NCBI GenBank assembly: GCA_031273325.1
Contig: JAISSB010000038.1
Coordinates: forward strand, 1-34,401
Length of the DNA stretch: 34,401 nt
Reading direction: 5' to 3'
Source: Treponema sp.
GTDB taxonomy: Bacteria; Spirochaetota; Spirochaetia; Treponematales; Breznakiellaceae
Below, in pieces: positions 8,064 to 16,225 of this stretch. Numbering within the stretch: position 1 is the stretch's first letter; each line of letters begins with the position of its first letter. The notes beneath the pieces are model-generated. The model searched no databases and was not told the DNA's origin. It saw only the letters and a program-made list of their open reading frames with translations. The translations under genes and the position numbers were made by a program.

Positions 8064-8120
8064 AAAAAAAATAGGATAAGAGCAGACGACGGAATCGAAC
8101 CGTCTTTACCGTTTCTGCCC
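8064..8120 (-). terminator. Terminator with tRNA acceptor/T-arm-like fold
   Basis: On the minus strand, GGGCAGA (8114-8120) pairs with TCTGCTC (8080-8086). Inside lies GACGG-TTCGATT-CCGTC, a perfect T-arm with the conserved TTCGATT loop. A run of eight T follows at 8071-8064. It sits 120 bases after the jag stop, so it is well placed to end the rpmH-jag operon. The T-arm is what makes the track ORF 6440-8122 start with the tRNA-shadow text GSIPSSA. I could find no D-arm or anticodon arm, so it is not a normal tRNA. A tRNA remnant that became a terminator is the likeliest reading. Confidence 0.55.
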
Positions 8121-8239
8121 AATCTAACCTCCGGATAAACATACTGTTATCTACTTTTATTTTACCATAGTACTAACATTTGTGCAAGTACAAAGTAAAT
8201 AGTAATATACACTGACTTTATACTTCTTTTAATATTTTG

Positions 8240-8953
8240 TCAACCTTTATTTATATCGGGTTGAAGTTTTGATGTTCTCAATCGACCTTTGTAATATACT
8301 CGTACTTGACGGTAGAATCCTTCTCCTTCACTTCTGGTTTCTACCCCCATTATTTCATTGATAACAGTATGAATAATACGACGATCAAACGGATTCATTG
8401 GTTCAAGGAGAATTGAAGAGTGGCTTTTTCGTACTTTGTCAGCGGTTGAATGAGCAAGTTGAACCAATAACTCTTCACGTTGAATTCGATAATTTTCACA
8501 ATCTAAAATGATTCGAATATATCCTCGTTCCTGGTGTCCGGCATAAATATTCATTAAAAGTTGAAGTGCATCAAGAGTTTTTCCTTTTTTCCCAATCAAT
8601 TCTGAAGAAAACTCAGTATCGATTCTTAAGCCAATCTTGTGTTCCTCGTGAAAAAAAACGATAACTTTTCCTGAATAACCCATAAGTTTAATAATATTTT
8701 CCAAAAAATTAATAAGCTGCTGTTCAAATTCTCCTGTTATTTCCGTTGGTTTAAATGTTGATTCTACGACTTCTAATGGTTTTTCTTCCTGTTGATTTAC
8801 ATGTACTCGTATTTTTACATACCCTTTTTTAAGAAAAAAGGGACGTTGTGTTTCAATTATTTCAACATCAAAATTAGATTTCCCTAATCCTAATTCTATA
8901 GCCGCTTTATCAATAGCTTCTTTTTCAGTGCGGCCTTCAAATTCATATACCAT
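8240..8953 (-). CDS. jag: Jag/KhpB RNA-binding protein (SpoIIIJ-associated)
   Basis: A 237-residue protein with the full Jag architecture. The Jag-N domain is at 1-52 (MVYEFEGRTEKEAIDKA and FFLKKGYVKIRV). A linker of about 50 residues leads to a KH domain around 110-145 with ELIGKKGKTLDALQLL (the GxxG loop reads GKKG). The R3H domain covers about 165-215, with the typical LAHSTADKVRKS helix and MNPFDRRIIH. Family members bind RNA and influence cell division and envelope synthesis. It follows yidC by 42 bases and has a GAGGAG ribosome binding site. The yidC-jag pairing is conserved across many bacteria. It is the last gene of the operon before the terminator at 8064-8120. Confidence 0.95.
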   Translation of the reverse strand: MVYEFEGRTEKEAIDKAAIELGLGKSNFDVEIIETQRPFFLKKGYVKIRVHVNQQEEKPLEVVESTFKPTEITGEFEQQLINFLENIIKLMGYSGKVIVFFHEEHKIGLRIDTEFSSELIGKKGKTLDALQLLMNIYAGHQERGYIRIILDCENYRIQREELLVQLAHSTADKVRKSHSSILLEPMNPFDRRIIHTVINEIMGVETRSEGEGFYRQVRVYYKGRLRTSKLQPDINKG

Positions 8954-8995
8954 ACATACTCCTCACATTTACTGTTTGAATAATGAAATTCATTG

Positions 8996-10756
8996 TTATC
9001 TTTTTCGTTTTTTCTTTGTATTAATACCTACTTTTGAATGAATAATAGGTATCGGTATACTCTGCTTTGCTTTTTGTTTGGCAATAAATTTATTGATAAG
9101 TATTTGCTGTACCAATGTTAATATATTTGACATAATCCAATATACTAAAAGTCCTGAAGGTACGTTATAAAGTACAAAGAAAAACATAATCGGCATAGCA
9201 AATAATATCATTTTCATTTGAGCATTACCCTGCTGATCTGGTGTTTGAGTAACTTTTCCGTATAGAAGTTGTGAAGCTAGGTAAATAAATGGTAGTAACC
9301 GTATGTCACTCCAACCAAGGAGAGGAATTTTGATTGGAGCAAAATTCCAAATTGATTCTGGTATTGACAGATCAGGAATCCAACCGGGAATAAACATTGC
9401 TCCACGGAGGTCAAAATGAGTGTTGAATAAATTGTACATTGCAAAAAATATAGGAATTTGTAATAACATTGGGAGACAACCAGACAATGGATTGTACCCT
9501 TCAGCTTTATACAGTTCTGCCATTTCAGTGTTCATTTTTTGAGGATTATTTTTATGTTTTGTTTGAATTTCTTTGATTTTTGGCGAAAGAGCTTGCATTC
9601 GTAACGTTGATTCAGAACCTTTTTTAGTAAGTGGGAAAAATAATACTTTTACTATAAGGACAGTGAAGATAATAGCAATACCGTAATTTGGAATAATTCT
9701 GTAAAAGAGTTGCAATATCCATTTAAGAGCGGTTTCCACTGGAGCTAAAATACCGCTTGTATCTGCCACTTTGATTAAGTCAGTACCGAGTAACCCAAAA
9801 CTGTTTGCTCCAGTATTATATACTGCAAGATCTTCTTGATTCTTTGGTCCTAAATAAAATCGATAAACATCCTCAGTTCGTGAACTATTAATAACGGGAC
9901 GAGTCACGAAAAGTCTCGAACTGCTAGATAAGCCTGGTTCTGTCGCCGTTGAAAAAATAAGATCGTACTGAGTTGGATAAGGAATAGCAACAAGAGTAAA
10001 ATATTTTCCTGCAATAGCTGCCCATGTTGGATGGTTGTTGATAATAGTCTGGCTGGAATTATTTACTCGTTCTTGTTTGCGCTTGCCGTTAGTATAACTA
10101 AAATAATTTCGATAATCAGACCGTTGATCAAGCACGTCAAAACGTGGACCGATCTGCGGACCAAAGCCAAGTGTATATGAGACTCCTCCAAAATTAAGCG
10201 TCGGTATACTGTTGTCACCGCTGAGGGTTACCGTCAACTCAAACATATATTCTTCGGGACGAAAATCATATTTTTTACTGATGTGAAATAGTTGACCATC
10301 TATGCTAAAATCACGAAAAAATTCAACACTGTATTCCGACAACCGTCGAACATGAAAAGGAAAGTTAAGCGGCTCGGCTTGTAATGAACCAAGTGCAACA
10401 GTAAAAGCATGAGACTCACGGTTCCCTTGAAGAACCATTTCTACCAACGTATCACCGTCTTTATGGTTTTTAAGTTGGTATGAAATGATATCTCCTCCCA
10501 TATTAGTCAACGTTACGTGAAGTAATTTTGTATCGATTTCAAGTTGTTGGGCAACAAGCGTTTCCTCTGCAGGAATCTCAACCATTTGAGCTGCCGACGG
10601 TTGTTCACCACGGGAATTTTCCTGTACAATGACTGTTTGTTCCTGTTCTGGCGGAAATTGTCCCTGCTGCGGCGGAAGAAGTGCCAATTGAATACCGTAA
10701 AAAACCACTAGTACTAATGTTGAAAGTACTATAGCGAGTATTGTTTTCTTTTCCAT
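8996..10756 (-). CDS. yidC: Membrane protein insertase YidC
   Basis: A 586-residue Oxa1/YidC/Alb3 insertase that integrates and folds inner-membrane proteins, alone or with Sec. It is the Gram-negative form: an N-terminal membrane segment (TILAIVLSTLVLVVFYGIQL), a periplasmic beta-sandwich domain at about 70-340, then five C-terminal helices from about 355. The core signature is visible in GIAIIFTVLIVKVLFFPLTKK, the cytoplasmic hairpin MQALSPKIKEIQTKHKNNPQK, and NPLSGCLPMLLQIPIF. The C-terminus is very basic (TKKKRKR), as in forms that contact ribosomes. The start ATG is preceded by AAGGAT. It lies 14 bases downstream of yidD in the rpmH operon. Confidence 0.97.
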   Translation of the reverse strand: MEKKTILAIVLSTLVLVVFYGIQLALLPPQQGQFPPEQEQTVIVQENSRGEQPSAAQMVEIPAEETLVAQQLEIDTKLLHVTLTNMGGDIISYQLKNHKDGDTLVEMVLQGNRESHAFTVALGSLQAEPLNFPFHVRRLSEYSVEFFRDFSIDGQLFHISKKYDFRPEEYMFELTVTLSGDNSIPTLNFGGVSYTLGFGPQIGPRFDVLDQRSDYRNYFSYTNGKRKQERVNNSSQTIINNHPTWAAIAGKYFTLVAIPYPTQYDLIFSTATEPGLSSSSRLFVTRPVINSSRTEDVYRFYLGPKNQEDLAVYNTGANSFGLLGTDLIKVADTSGILAPVETALKWILQLFYRIIPNYGIAIIFTVLIVKVLFFPLTKKGSESTLRMQALSPKIKEIQTKHKNNPQKMNTEMAELYKAEGYNPLSGCLPMLLQIPIFFAMYNLFNTHFDLRGAMFIPGWIPDLSIPESIWNFAPIKIPLLGWSDIRLLPFIYLASQLLYGKVTQTPDQQGNAQMKMILFAMPIMFFFVLYNVPSGLLVYWIMSNILTLVQQILINKFIAKQKAKQSIPIPIIHSKVGINTKKKRKR

Positions 10757-10770
10757 GCAAATCCTTATAT

Positions 10771-10980
10771 TTATGGCACCGGGTCATACCCACCACTATG
10801 GAATGGGTGACAGCGCATAAGTCGTTTTAAACCAAGAAAAATCCCTTTTATTGTTCCATACTTTTGAATTGCTTGATACATATACCTTGAACATGTCGGG
10901 TAATATCTACAGCAACTCTGAAAATGAGGGGAAATAGCTAATTGATACACTCTAATCATTGTAAGAATTATTTTAGACAT
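10771..10980 (-). CDS. yidD: Membrane protein insertion efficiency factor YidD
   Basis: A 69-residue protein, the usual length for YidD, which associates with the membrane and helps YidC-dependent insertion. The family pattern is clear: an N-terminal amphipathic helix ([10 protein letters not shown]), the conserved cysteines in [17 protein letters not shown], then [30 protein letters not shown]. It overlaps the end of rnpA by 8 bases, indicating translational coupling, and precedes yidC. The order rpmH-rnpA-yidD-yidC-jag is the classical arrangement. Confidence 0.97.
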   Translation of the reverse strand: MSKIILTMIRVYQLAISPHFQSCCRYYPTCSRYMYQAIQKYGTIKGIFLGLKRLMRCHPFHSGGYDPVP

Positions 10981-11323
10981 ACAAACCCGCTTTTTTAAAA
11001 AGACTGTTTAACTGCTCTAAACGTGCTTTTAATGTATCATTACTTGGATACAATACTATGATCATATCAAAACCCGTTGACAAACGGTTCCGTAAAAAAC
11101 GGTAAGCTTCCCGTCCAAGCCGCCGTGCTCTATTCCGTGCAACTGCGTTCCCAAATTTACGCGAAAAACTCACGGTAATACGGTTATACTCTCGTTTATT
11201 TGTTCTAAACAACAGTTTTGCACCAAAACATTGTACTTTATTTCCGCGGCTAAACAATAGGTGTATATCTGTGTATTTTTTCAATCGTTCCATCCGCGGA
11301 AAACAATAACTCTGTTTCAACAA
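10973..11323 (-). CDS. rnpA: Ribonuclease P protein component
   Basis: A 116-residue protein subunit of RNase P, which binds the catalytic RNA and pre-tRNA leaders. The RNR signature region reads [24 protein letters not shown]. The N-terminal [20 protein letters not shown] matches the usual RLKKxxDFxxxFxxG beginning. The TTG at 11323 was preferred over the ATG at 11293 because family similarity begins just before MERLKK; the ATG start would trim a few homologous residues. The gene follows rpmH by three bases and overlaps yidD by 8. The catalytic RNA gene is not in this window. Confidence 0.93.
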   Translation of the reverse strand: MLKQSYCFPRMERLKKYTDIHLLFSRGNKVQCFGAKLLFRTNKREYNRITVSFSRKFGNAVARNRARRLGREAYRFLRNRLSTGFDMIIVLYPSNDTLKARLEQLNSLFKKAGLYV

Positions 11324-11326
11324 CGT

Positions 11327-11482
11327 TTAGTAAGGTTTTTTTTCATCTGAGACGCTTAGTTTTGTTCGCCCTTTTGCTCTTCTCCGCTTCAGGATAAGTC
11401 TGCCACTGCGGGTTGCCATTCGGGCTCTGAATCCAAATTTACGCGTCCGTTTTACTTTACTTGGTTGATAGGTACGTTTCAT
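11327..11482 (-). CDS. rpmH: 50S ribosomal protein L34
   Basis: The start was placed at ATG 11482 ([20 protein letters not shown]), which has the universal L34 N-terminus and a GAGGAG ribosome binding site 6-11 bases upstream; the track ORF starts 11 codons too early. The product has 51 residues and is strongly basic: [23 protein letters not shown], then a short extension SVSDEKKPY beyond the usual end. It is the first gene of the rnpA-yidD-yidC-jag operon, driven by the promoter at 11529-11558. It is divergent from the topoisomerase gene. Confidence 0.97.
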   Translation of the reverse strand: MKRTYQPSKVKRTRKFGFRARMATRSGRLILKRRRAKGRTKLSVSDEKKPY

Positions 11483-11528
11483 GCAACAACTCCTCTTCTT
11501 CCTATCCTCAATCAAATCTATTTTTTAT

Positions 11529-11558
11529 ACTATAAAACAATGGATATAGATCAGTCAA
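11529..11558 (-). promoter_or_regulatory. Sigma-70-type promoter of the rpmH operon
   Basis: On the minus strand, TTGACT (11558-11553) is separated by 18 bases from TATAGT (11534-11529), both one mismatch from the sigma-70 consensus. The -10 lies 46 bases upstream of the rpmH ATG. No DnaA-box cluster was seen in the rpmH/topoisomerase gap, so this is not an obvious oriC. Confidence 0.7.
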
Positions 11559-11631
11559 GTGGACATCTCGCACAGCAAAGTATTGTCAAAAGAAATTTTT
11601 TTACCTAGATTGGAGGGTATAGGAAAGTATT

Positions 11632-13533
11632 GTGGCAACGGTAGATGTTCTTTTTGATAAAAATTTTTTAGAATATGCTTCATATGTGATCCGGGATCGG
11701 GCGATCCCTGAACTTGAAGATGGATTAAAGCCCGTGCAGCGACGTATTTTGCATTCGTTATTTGAAATGGACGATGGAAAATTTCATAAAGTAGCGAATG
11801 TCATCGGGCATTGTATGTGTTATCACCCGCATGGAGATAGTTCTATTGGACAGTCACTAGTTGTATTAGCAAATAAAGATTTATTTATTGATAAACAAGG
11901 TAATTTCGGTAATATTTTCACTGGCGATGAAGCGTCTGCACCGCGGTATATTGAGTGTCGTGTTAATGCTTTTGCAAAAACAATTTTTTATAAACCGCAT
12001 TTAACTGTCATGATTGATTCTTATGACGGGCGTAATAAAGAACCAATGGTATTTCCGGCGAAAATTCCAACAGTTCTACTTATGGGAGCAGAAGGTATTG
12101 CTGTTGGTATGTCGACAAAAATTTTACCGCACAATATTATTGAAACGCTTGAAGCTGAAAAAAATTGCCTTGAAGGAAAATCATTTAAACTTTTTCCTGA
12201 TTTTCCAACCGGCGGTTTGGTAGATGCATCCGATTACCGTGACGGTAATGGCAGAATATTAGTCCGAGCAAAATTAGATACCTCAGATTCAAAAAAAATT
12301 ATTATTCGTGAACTGCCTTTCGGTTCTACGACAGAAAGTCTCATTAATAGTATTGAAGCAGCATCAAAAGCTGGAAAAATTAAAATTCAGTCTATAAGTG
12401 ATTTTACTGCTGAACATGTTGAAATTGAAATAAAATTAGCGCGTGGAATATATGCTCAAGAAACAATTGATTCACTTTTTGCTTGGACGGATTGTGAACA
12501 GTCTATTTCGGTAAATTTATTAGTTATTAAAGATCATTTACCAACAGTACTTACTATATCCGAGATTATTCACTACCATGCAGTACAGTTAGTACGTCTT
12601 TTAACTCAAGAATTAGAATATGAAAAGAAAAGTTTGTTAGATAAAATCCGTACTCTTAATATAGAAAAAATATTTATTGAAAATCGTCTATATACTATGG
12701 TTGAATCGGCAAAAACTCCTGCTGCAATTATAAAAGCAATTCAAAATGCCTTTGTATCATTTCCGCACATATTACCTATTACGGGAGAAGAAATAGAAAA
12801 ACTTCTCAAAATCCCCATCCGGAGACTGTCGCTTTTTGACAGTGTTCAAGCCCATAAAACGATGAATGCTATTAATAAGCGTATCAAAGAACTTAATAGT
12901 TATTTAAATAACAGTACGGAATATGCGATCACATTTTTAAATAATTTAATAGAACAGATTAAGAAAGAAGGATGGGGAAACCGAAAAACCATTATAGGGC
13001 AATTTAATAAAATTGCTATCAAAGAAGTGGTTAAACGTGATATTAATCTTAAATATGACCGTGAAACCGGGTATCTCGGCACAATAGGGGACAGCACTGT
13101 TGTAGCAACAGTATCACAATGCGATAAAATTTTTATCGTGCGGAATAATGCTTCATATATAGTAATTGATGTTCCTGAAAAGGTATTTATTGGACCGCAT
13201 GCATGGTATATTGGTGTTGCTGAAAAAGAAATAATTACAAAAATCGTATGGACTATTTTCTACAAAGAAAAAGAAGTTAATAATATATGTATTAAACGGT
13301 GCACTGTTGAATCGTGGATAACAAATCATGAGTATACTTTTGTACCAGAAGATGCAACGGTAGTTCATATTGATAACCGTCTGCAGTTTAATTTTACTGT
13401 GTATTATACGTCAAAACCACAGCGAAAAATTGTTAAAGAAACTTTTAATAGTGACCATTTCATGGTAAAAAATGTAAAAAATAAAGGCGTTTGTATTTCA
13501 AAAAAAGAATATCACCGTATAAAGATTGAATAG
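11632..13533 (+). CDS. parC: Type IIA topoisomerase A subunit (ParC/GyrA-like, short form)
   Basis: This 633-residue protein starts with GTG. The N-terminal breakage-reunion domain is complete: FLEYASYVIRDRAIPELEDG, KPVQRRILHSL, HPHGDSSIG, and the catalytic Tyr in APRYIEC (Y106), with the preceding Arg. Residues about 230-450 form the tower and coiled-coil region, with LPFGSTTESLINSIE and FAWTDCEQSISVN, wording I associate with the short ParC-like proteins of Bacteroidetes. The C-terminal part (about 470-633) is only a reduced beta-propeller region, and no GyrA box (QRRGGKG) is present, so decatenation is more likely than supercoiling. No B subunit lies beside it. It is divergent from rpmH and convergent with recF (10 bases apart). 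It may be annotated as gyrA. Confidence 0.85.
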   Translation: MATVDVLFDKNFLEYASYVIRDRAIPELEDGLKPVQRRILHSLFEMDDGKFHKVANVIGHCMCYHPHGDSSIGQSLVVLANKDLFIDKQGNFGNIFTGDEASAPRYIECRVNAFAKTIFYKPHLTVMIDSYDGRNKEPMVFPAKIPTVLLMGAEGIAVGMSTKILPHNIIETLEAEKNCLEGKSFKLFPDFPTGGLVDASDYRDGNGRILVRAKLDTSDSKKIIIRELPFGSTTESLINSIEAASKAGKIKIQSISDFTAEHVEIEIKLARGIYAQETIDSLFAWTDCEQSISVNLLVIKDHLPTVLTISEIIHYHAVQLVRLLTQELEYEKKSLLDKIRTLNIEKIFIENRLYTMVESAKTPAAIIKAIQNAFVSFPHILPITGEEIEKLLKIPIRRLSLFDSVQAHKTMNAINKRIKELNSYLNNSTEYAITFLNNLIEQIKKEGWGNRKTIIGQFNKIAIKEVVKRDINLKYDRETGYLGTIGDSTVVATVSQCDKIFIVRNNASYIVIDVPEKVFIGPHAWYIGVAEKEIITKIVWTIFYKEKEVNNICIKRCTVESWITNHEYTFVPEDATVVHIDNRLQFNFTVYYTSKPQRKIVKETFNSDHFMVKNVKNKGVCISKKEYHRIKIE

Positions 13534-13543
13534 ATAATATCTA

Positions 13544-14626
13544 CTAATTTTTTGTCAATGTTCCGTTTTTTACTGTATAAACAAGGGTATTCGTGATGTA
13601 ATGCTCGTATTGTTCTCCCGGCAAAAACGTATAAAAAGCTTGAGAATAATTCGGCAATATATTAAAAAAATTTTTCCGTTTTTCCGGATCTAATTCTAAT
13701 AACACGTCATCAAGGAGCAGTACCGGCAGCACACCGGTTATTTCAGAAAAGCAATGAGCTTGGGCAATTCTTAATAACAGTGCAAGGAGTCTTCGTTGTC
13801 CGGTGCTTGCTTGTGACGTAAATTCGTGTGTTCCTTTATAAAAACTGTAGCGGTCGCGGTGCGGACCTGAAAGACTCGTTCCAACAGTTAAATCTTTAAG
13901 CCGTCCTTTCCGCAGTAATTCAATAATAACATGTTCATTTTCTCTTTTCCACGAAGGAGACCAATATATGTTAATACCGCTGATACCGGACATTAATGCA
14001 TAGAGCGGTCCGAAAATATGAGAAAAATATTGCACTGATTTCGAGCGTTTTTCCATGATATTCCAACCGTAATGTACGAGCTGCTGGTCTAATGCATCTA
14101 ACAGCGACGTATTAAATGATCCGTCTTTATATTCTTTCAGCACGGTATTTCTGTTTTTAAGTACTCTGCGGTAATACCTTAAATCATCTACATAGAGAGG
14201 ATCGTATAAACTTTGAACTTGATCGAAAAACCACCGCCGTTCCTCTAAAGAACCTGAAACAAACAGCATGTCGTCATGACAAAAGACAATGCAGGGAATT
14301 ATAGAAAGAATATCTTTTCTATCTTCTATTTTTTTCCCATCAATGTTAATAATTTTTTTATTATTTTCAATGGACGTTACTATGCGGTTACGCACCGCAC
14401 CGTTTAATACAGCAGCAACGGTACAAGATTTTTCTCCCGTGCGTATCAACTCCCGATCATGTGCAACACGAAAAGACGAAGCGTACGCAGAAAAATAAAG
14501 CGCCTCAAGAAAGTTTGTCTTCCCTTGCCCATTCTCCCCGACAAGAAAGATATTTTTCGCGTCGGTATACACGGCTGTATCCGCAAGGTTACGGAAATTT
14601 TTGCTCACGAGAGACGAAAACGTCAC
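13544..14626 (-). CDS. recF: DNA replication/repair protein RecF
   Basis: A 360-residue SMC-like ATPase that helps load RecA at single-strand gaps. Walker A is GENGQGKTN (about 32-40), close to the N-terminal SKNFRNL beta strand. The signature helix reads STGQRRLLALLLRIAQAH and Walker B reads LPVLLLDDVLLELD. The length is normal. It starts with GTG overlapping the dnaN stop (GTGA), so the two are translationally coupled as in the classical dnaN-recF order. No gyrB follows; downstream is the convergent topoisomerase gene. Confidence 0.97.
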   Translation of the reverse strand: MTFSSLVSKNFRNLADTAVYTDAKNIFLVGENGQGKTNFLEALYFSAYASSFRVAHDRELIRTGEKSCTVAAVLNGAVRNRIVTSIENNKKIINIDGKKIEDRKDILSIIPCIVFCHDDMLFVSGSLEERRWFFDQVQSLYDPLYVDDLRYYRRVLKNRNTVLKEYKDGSFNTSLLDALDQQLVHYGWNIMEKRSKSVQYFSHIFGPLYALMSGISGINIYWSPSWKRENEHVIIELLRKGRLKDLTVGTSLSGPHRDRYSFYKGTHEFTSQASTGQRRLLALLLRIAQAHCFSEITGVLPVLLLDDVLLELDPEKRKNFFNILPNYSQAFYTFLPGEQYEHYITNTLVYTVKNGTLTKN

Positions 14627-15747
14627 CGCTGTATAGGCATAATAATATGAAACGACGTTGTTTCCGGTTCTGCTTTTAAGGTGATCGCTTTCGCCGGATC
14701 GGTAAATAATATCTGTACATCAGGAGAATCAAGAACTTTAATCGGATCAGCTACATAATGATAATTAACCGCAATAATAGTTTCTTCGGTTCCAGTATAC
14801 GAGCATTCGATCTTTTCTTCAGCAACACCCACTTCAGTTTCATCGATATACACTGACAGTTGCGCTGATTCTTCTCCTTGAGCCGGCGAAATTTTAAAGT
14901 ATATTTTTACTTCTTTAGCCAGCAATACAGTCATATGTTTGATGGCATCGATGAGTGCCGACCGGTTTATGGACACCGTCATATCTTGGTGTTCAGGAAT
15001 AACCCGCTGCCAATTGGGGAATGCTCCTTCAATTAAGGTAGAAGCCCATTGATAAGAACCAATCTTAATAAAAATTAACCGGTCGGTAACCGCAATGGAT
15101 ACGAGACCTTCGTCGCCTGCATATTTGCGGACTATTTCTAGTATTTTTTTAGGAACGGTAATACCGTCAAAGTCGGGAATAGATTCCTCGGCAGGTATGT
15201 CCGTATACGCCATTCTCCGGCCGTCGGTTGCAACCATAATAAATTTGTTTCCTGTTTTAGAAAACCACAGTCCCGTCATAAAATAGCGGGATTCGTCAGA
15301 AGAAACAGAAAAAATCGTTTGATTAATCAAGAATTTAAATAAACTTACCGGCACATCAAAGAATTTTTCCGCTGAAGCTTGGGGAAGTTCCGGAAAACTA
15401 TCCTGTGCAATGCATTTCAGTTGAAATTTTATCTTTTTTTTATCATGTGAAGGCTGTATTATAATATGCGATTCTGTTTTTATAACCGTAATTTCTGCTT
15501 CGGGTAATGTATTGAGGATAGCCAGCAATTTATCGCTAAATACTGTTACCGTTCCCGGCTCGGTTACCGTAACCGGAAAGCTTGTTTCAAAGCTGACTTT
15601 CATATCAGTAGCTTTAAGATGTGCAAAACCGTCATACACATCTAAGAAAATATAAGAAAGAATTGAATCGGTACTTCGAGAAATAACAATGTCTCGAGCA
15701 ATCGTGACTTCGTTGAGTATCACTGAACGTTCACATTTGAATTCCAT
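14623..15747 (-). CDS. dnaN: DNA polymerase III beta subunit (sliding clamp)
   Basis: This 374-residue protein has the three-domain clamp fold. Recognisable phrases are MEFKCERSVILNEVTIARDIVISRSTDS, LKATDMKVSFET, LNTLPEAEITVI, FPELPQA, RYFMTGLWFS, MVATDGRRMAYT, PNWQRVIPEH and the C-terminal TTSFHIIMPIQR. It encircles DNA and tethers polymerase and other partners. The ATG is preceded by AAGGACGG. A good promoter (15802-15830) lies upstream, and recF overlaps the end. The usual upstream partner dnaA is absent: the region upstream holds repeats and a RAYT gene instead. Confidence 0.98.
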   Translation of the reverse strand: MEFKCERSVILNEVTIARDIVISRSTDSILSYIFLDVYDGFAHLKATDMKVSFETSFPVTVTEPGTVTVFSDKLLAILNTLPEAEITVIKTESHIIIQPSHDKKKIKFQLKCIAQDSFPELPQASAEKFFDVPVSLFKFLINQTIFSVSSDESRYFMTGLWFSKTGNKFIMVATDGRRMAYTDIPAEESIPDFDGITVPKKILEIVRKYAGDEGLVSIAVTDRLIFIKIGSYQWASTLIEGAFPNWQRVIPEHQDMTVSINRSALIDAIKHMTVLLAKEVKIYFKISPAQGEESAQLSVYIDETEVGVAEEKIECSYTGTEETIIAVNYHYVADPIKVLDSPDVQILFTDPAKAITLKAEPETTSFHIIMPIQR

Positions 15748-15801
15748 AGCAAAACCGTCCTTAAAAAAGTTATTTGATGCGCTTCAAAGAACTATTGCTT
15801 C

Positions 15802-15830
15802 AGTATATTTAAAAGCGCGTGCTTTGGCAA
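15802..15830 (-). promoter_or_regulatory. Sigma-70-type promoter of dnaN-recF
   Basis: On the minus strand, TTGCCA (15830-15825), a 17-base spacer and TATACT (15807-15802) lie 55 bases upstream of the dnaN ATG. This fits dnaN being the first gene of its transcript here, not a member of a dnaA operon. Confidence 0.65.
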
Positions 15831-15890
15831 GCAAGTCTTTTTTTTCAAACTTTCCAAATTTTCAAAATCGATCAATCCTTCTCTTTCTTG

Positions 15891-15979
15891 AGGTCTGTCC
15901 CCATTAACTTTGTTGTCTGTTAAAGGACTGGGGTCTGTCCCCAAATGACAGAGGGTCTCAAGACAGGAGGTCTGTCCCC
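15891..15979 (-). repeat. Three dispersed GGGGACAGACC repeats downstream of the RAYT gene
   Basis: Copies at 15891-15902, 15930-15942 and 15968-15979, all reading GGGGACAGACC(T/C) on the minus strand, the same orientation as the RAYT gene. The middle copy is GGGGACAGACCCC and can form a GGGG/CCCC stem with loop ACAGA. A fourth copy (16243-16254) touches the RAYT stop codon. Confidence 0.85.
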
Positions 15980-16018
15980 ATAAACAAAGCAAGGCTTCTC
16001 CTTAAGTGTAGAATGTTC

Positions 16019-16141
16019 CTTGCAAGATGCAAATGACTTGATACATAGTGTTAAAGGTTCTTGCAAGGTGCAAATAACGTACTGCATAGTGCTAAAGCTT
16101 CTTGCAAGGCGCACATGACTTGCTACAGAGTGTAGTAACCT
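16019..16141. repeat. Three-copy 41-bp tandem repeat
   Basis: Three consecutive 41-bp units (16019-16059, 16060-16100, 16101-16141), each beginning CTTGCAAG(A/G)(T/C)GCA and containing ACA(T/G)AGTG or GCATAGTG. The copies diverge by several bases. The track ORF over it (15920-16114) has no credible protein features. The remaining sequence to 16225 (including a short CCCG/CGGG hairpin near 16187) contains nothing else I recognise. Confidence 0.85.
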
Positions 16142-16225
16142 CTGAAGGAGGTAGTGAGAGACTTAATACGTAGTGCAGCAAATCTCCCGATCAAGCGGGA
16201 TGCACATGAATCATGCCAACGTTGC

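Noticed and set aside
8080-8154. Complete tRNA gene on the minus strand
   Set aside because: A 75-base window with a seven-pair acceptor (two wobble pairs) and a T-arm can be drawn, but no D-arm or anticodon arm is present.
11483-11631. oriC in the rpmH/topoisomerase gap
   Set aside because: No cluster of TTATNCACA-type DnaA boxes was found there or upstream of dnaN, and dnaA itself is absent.
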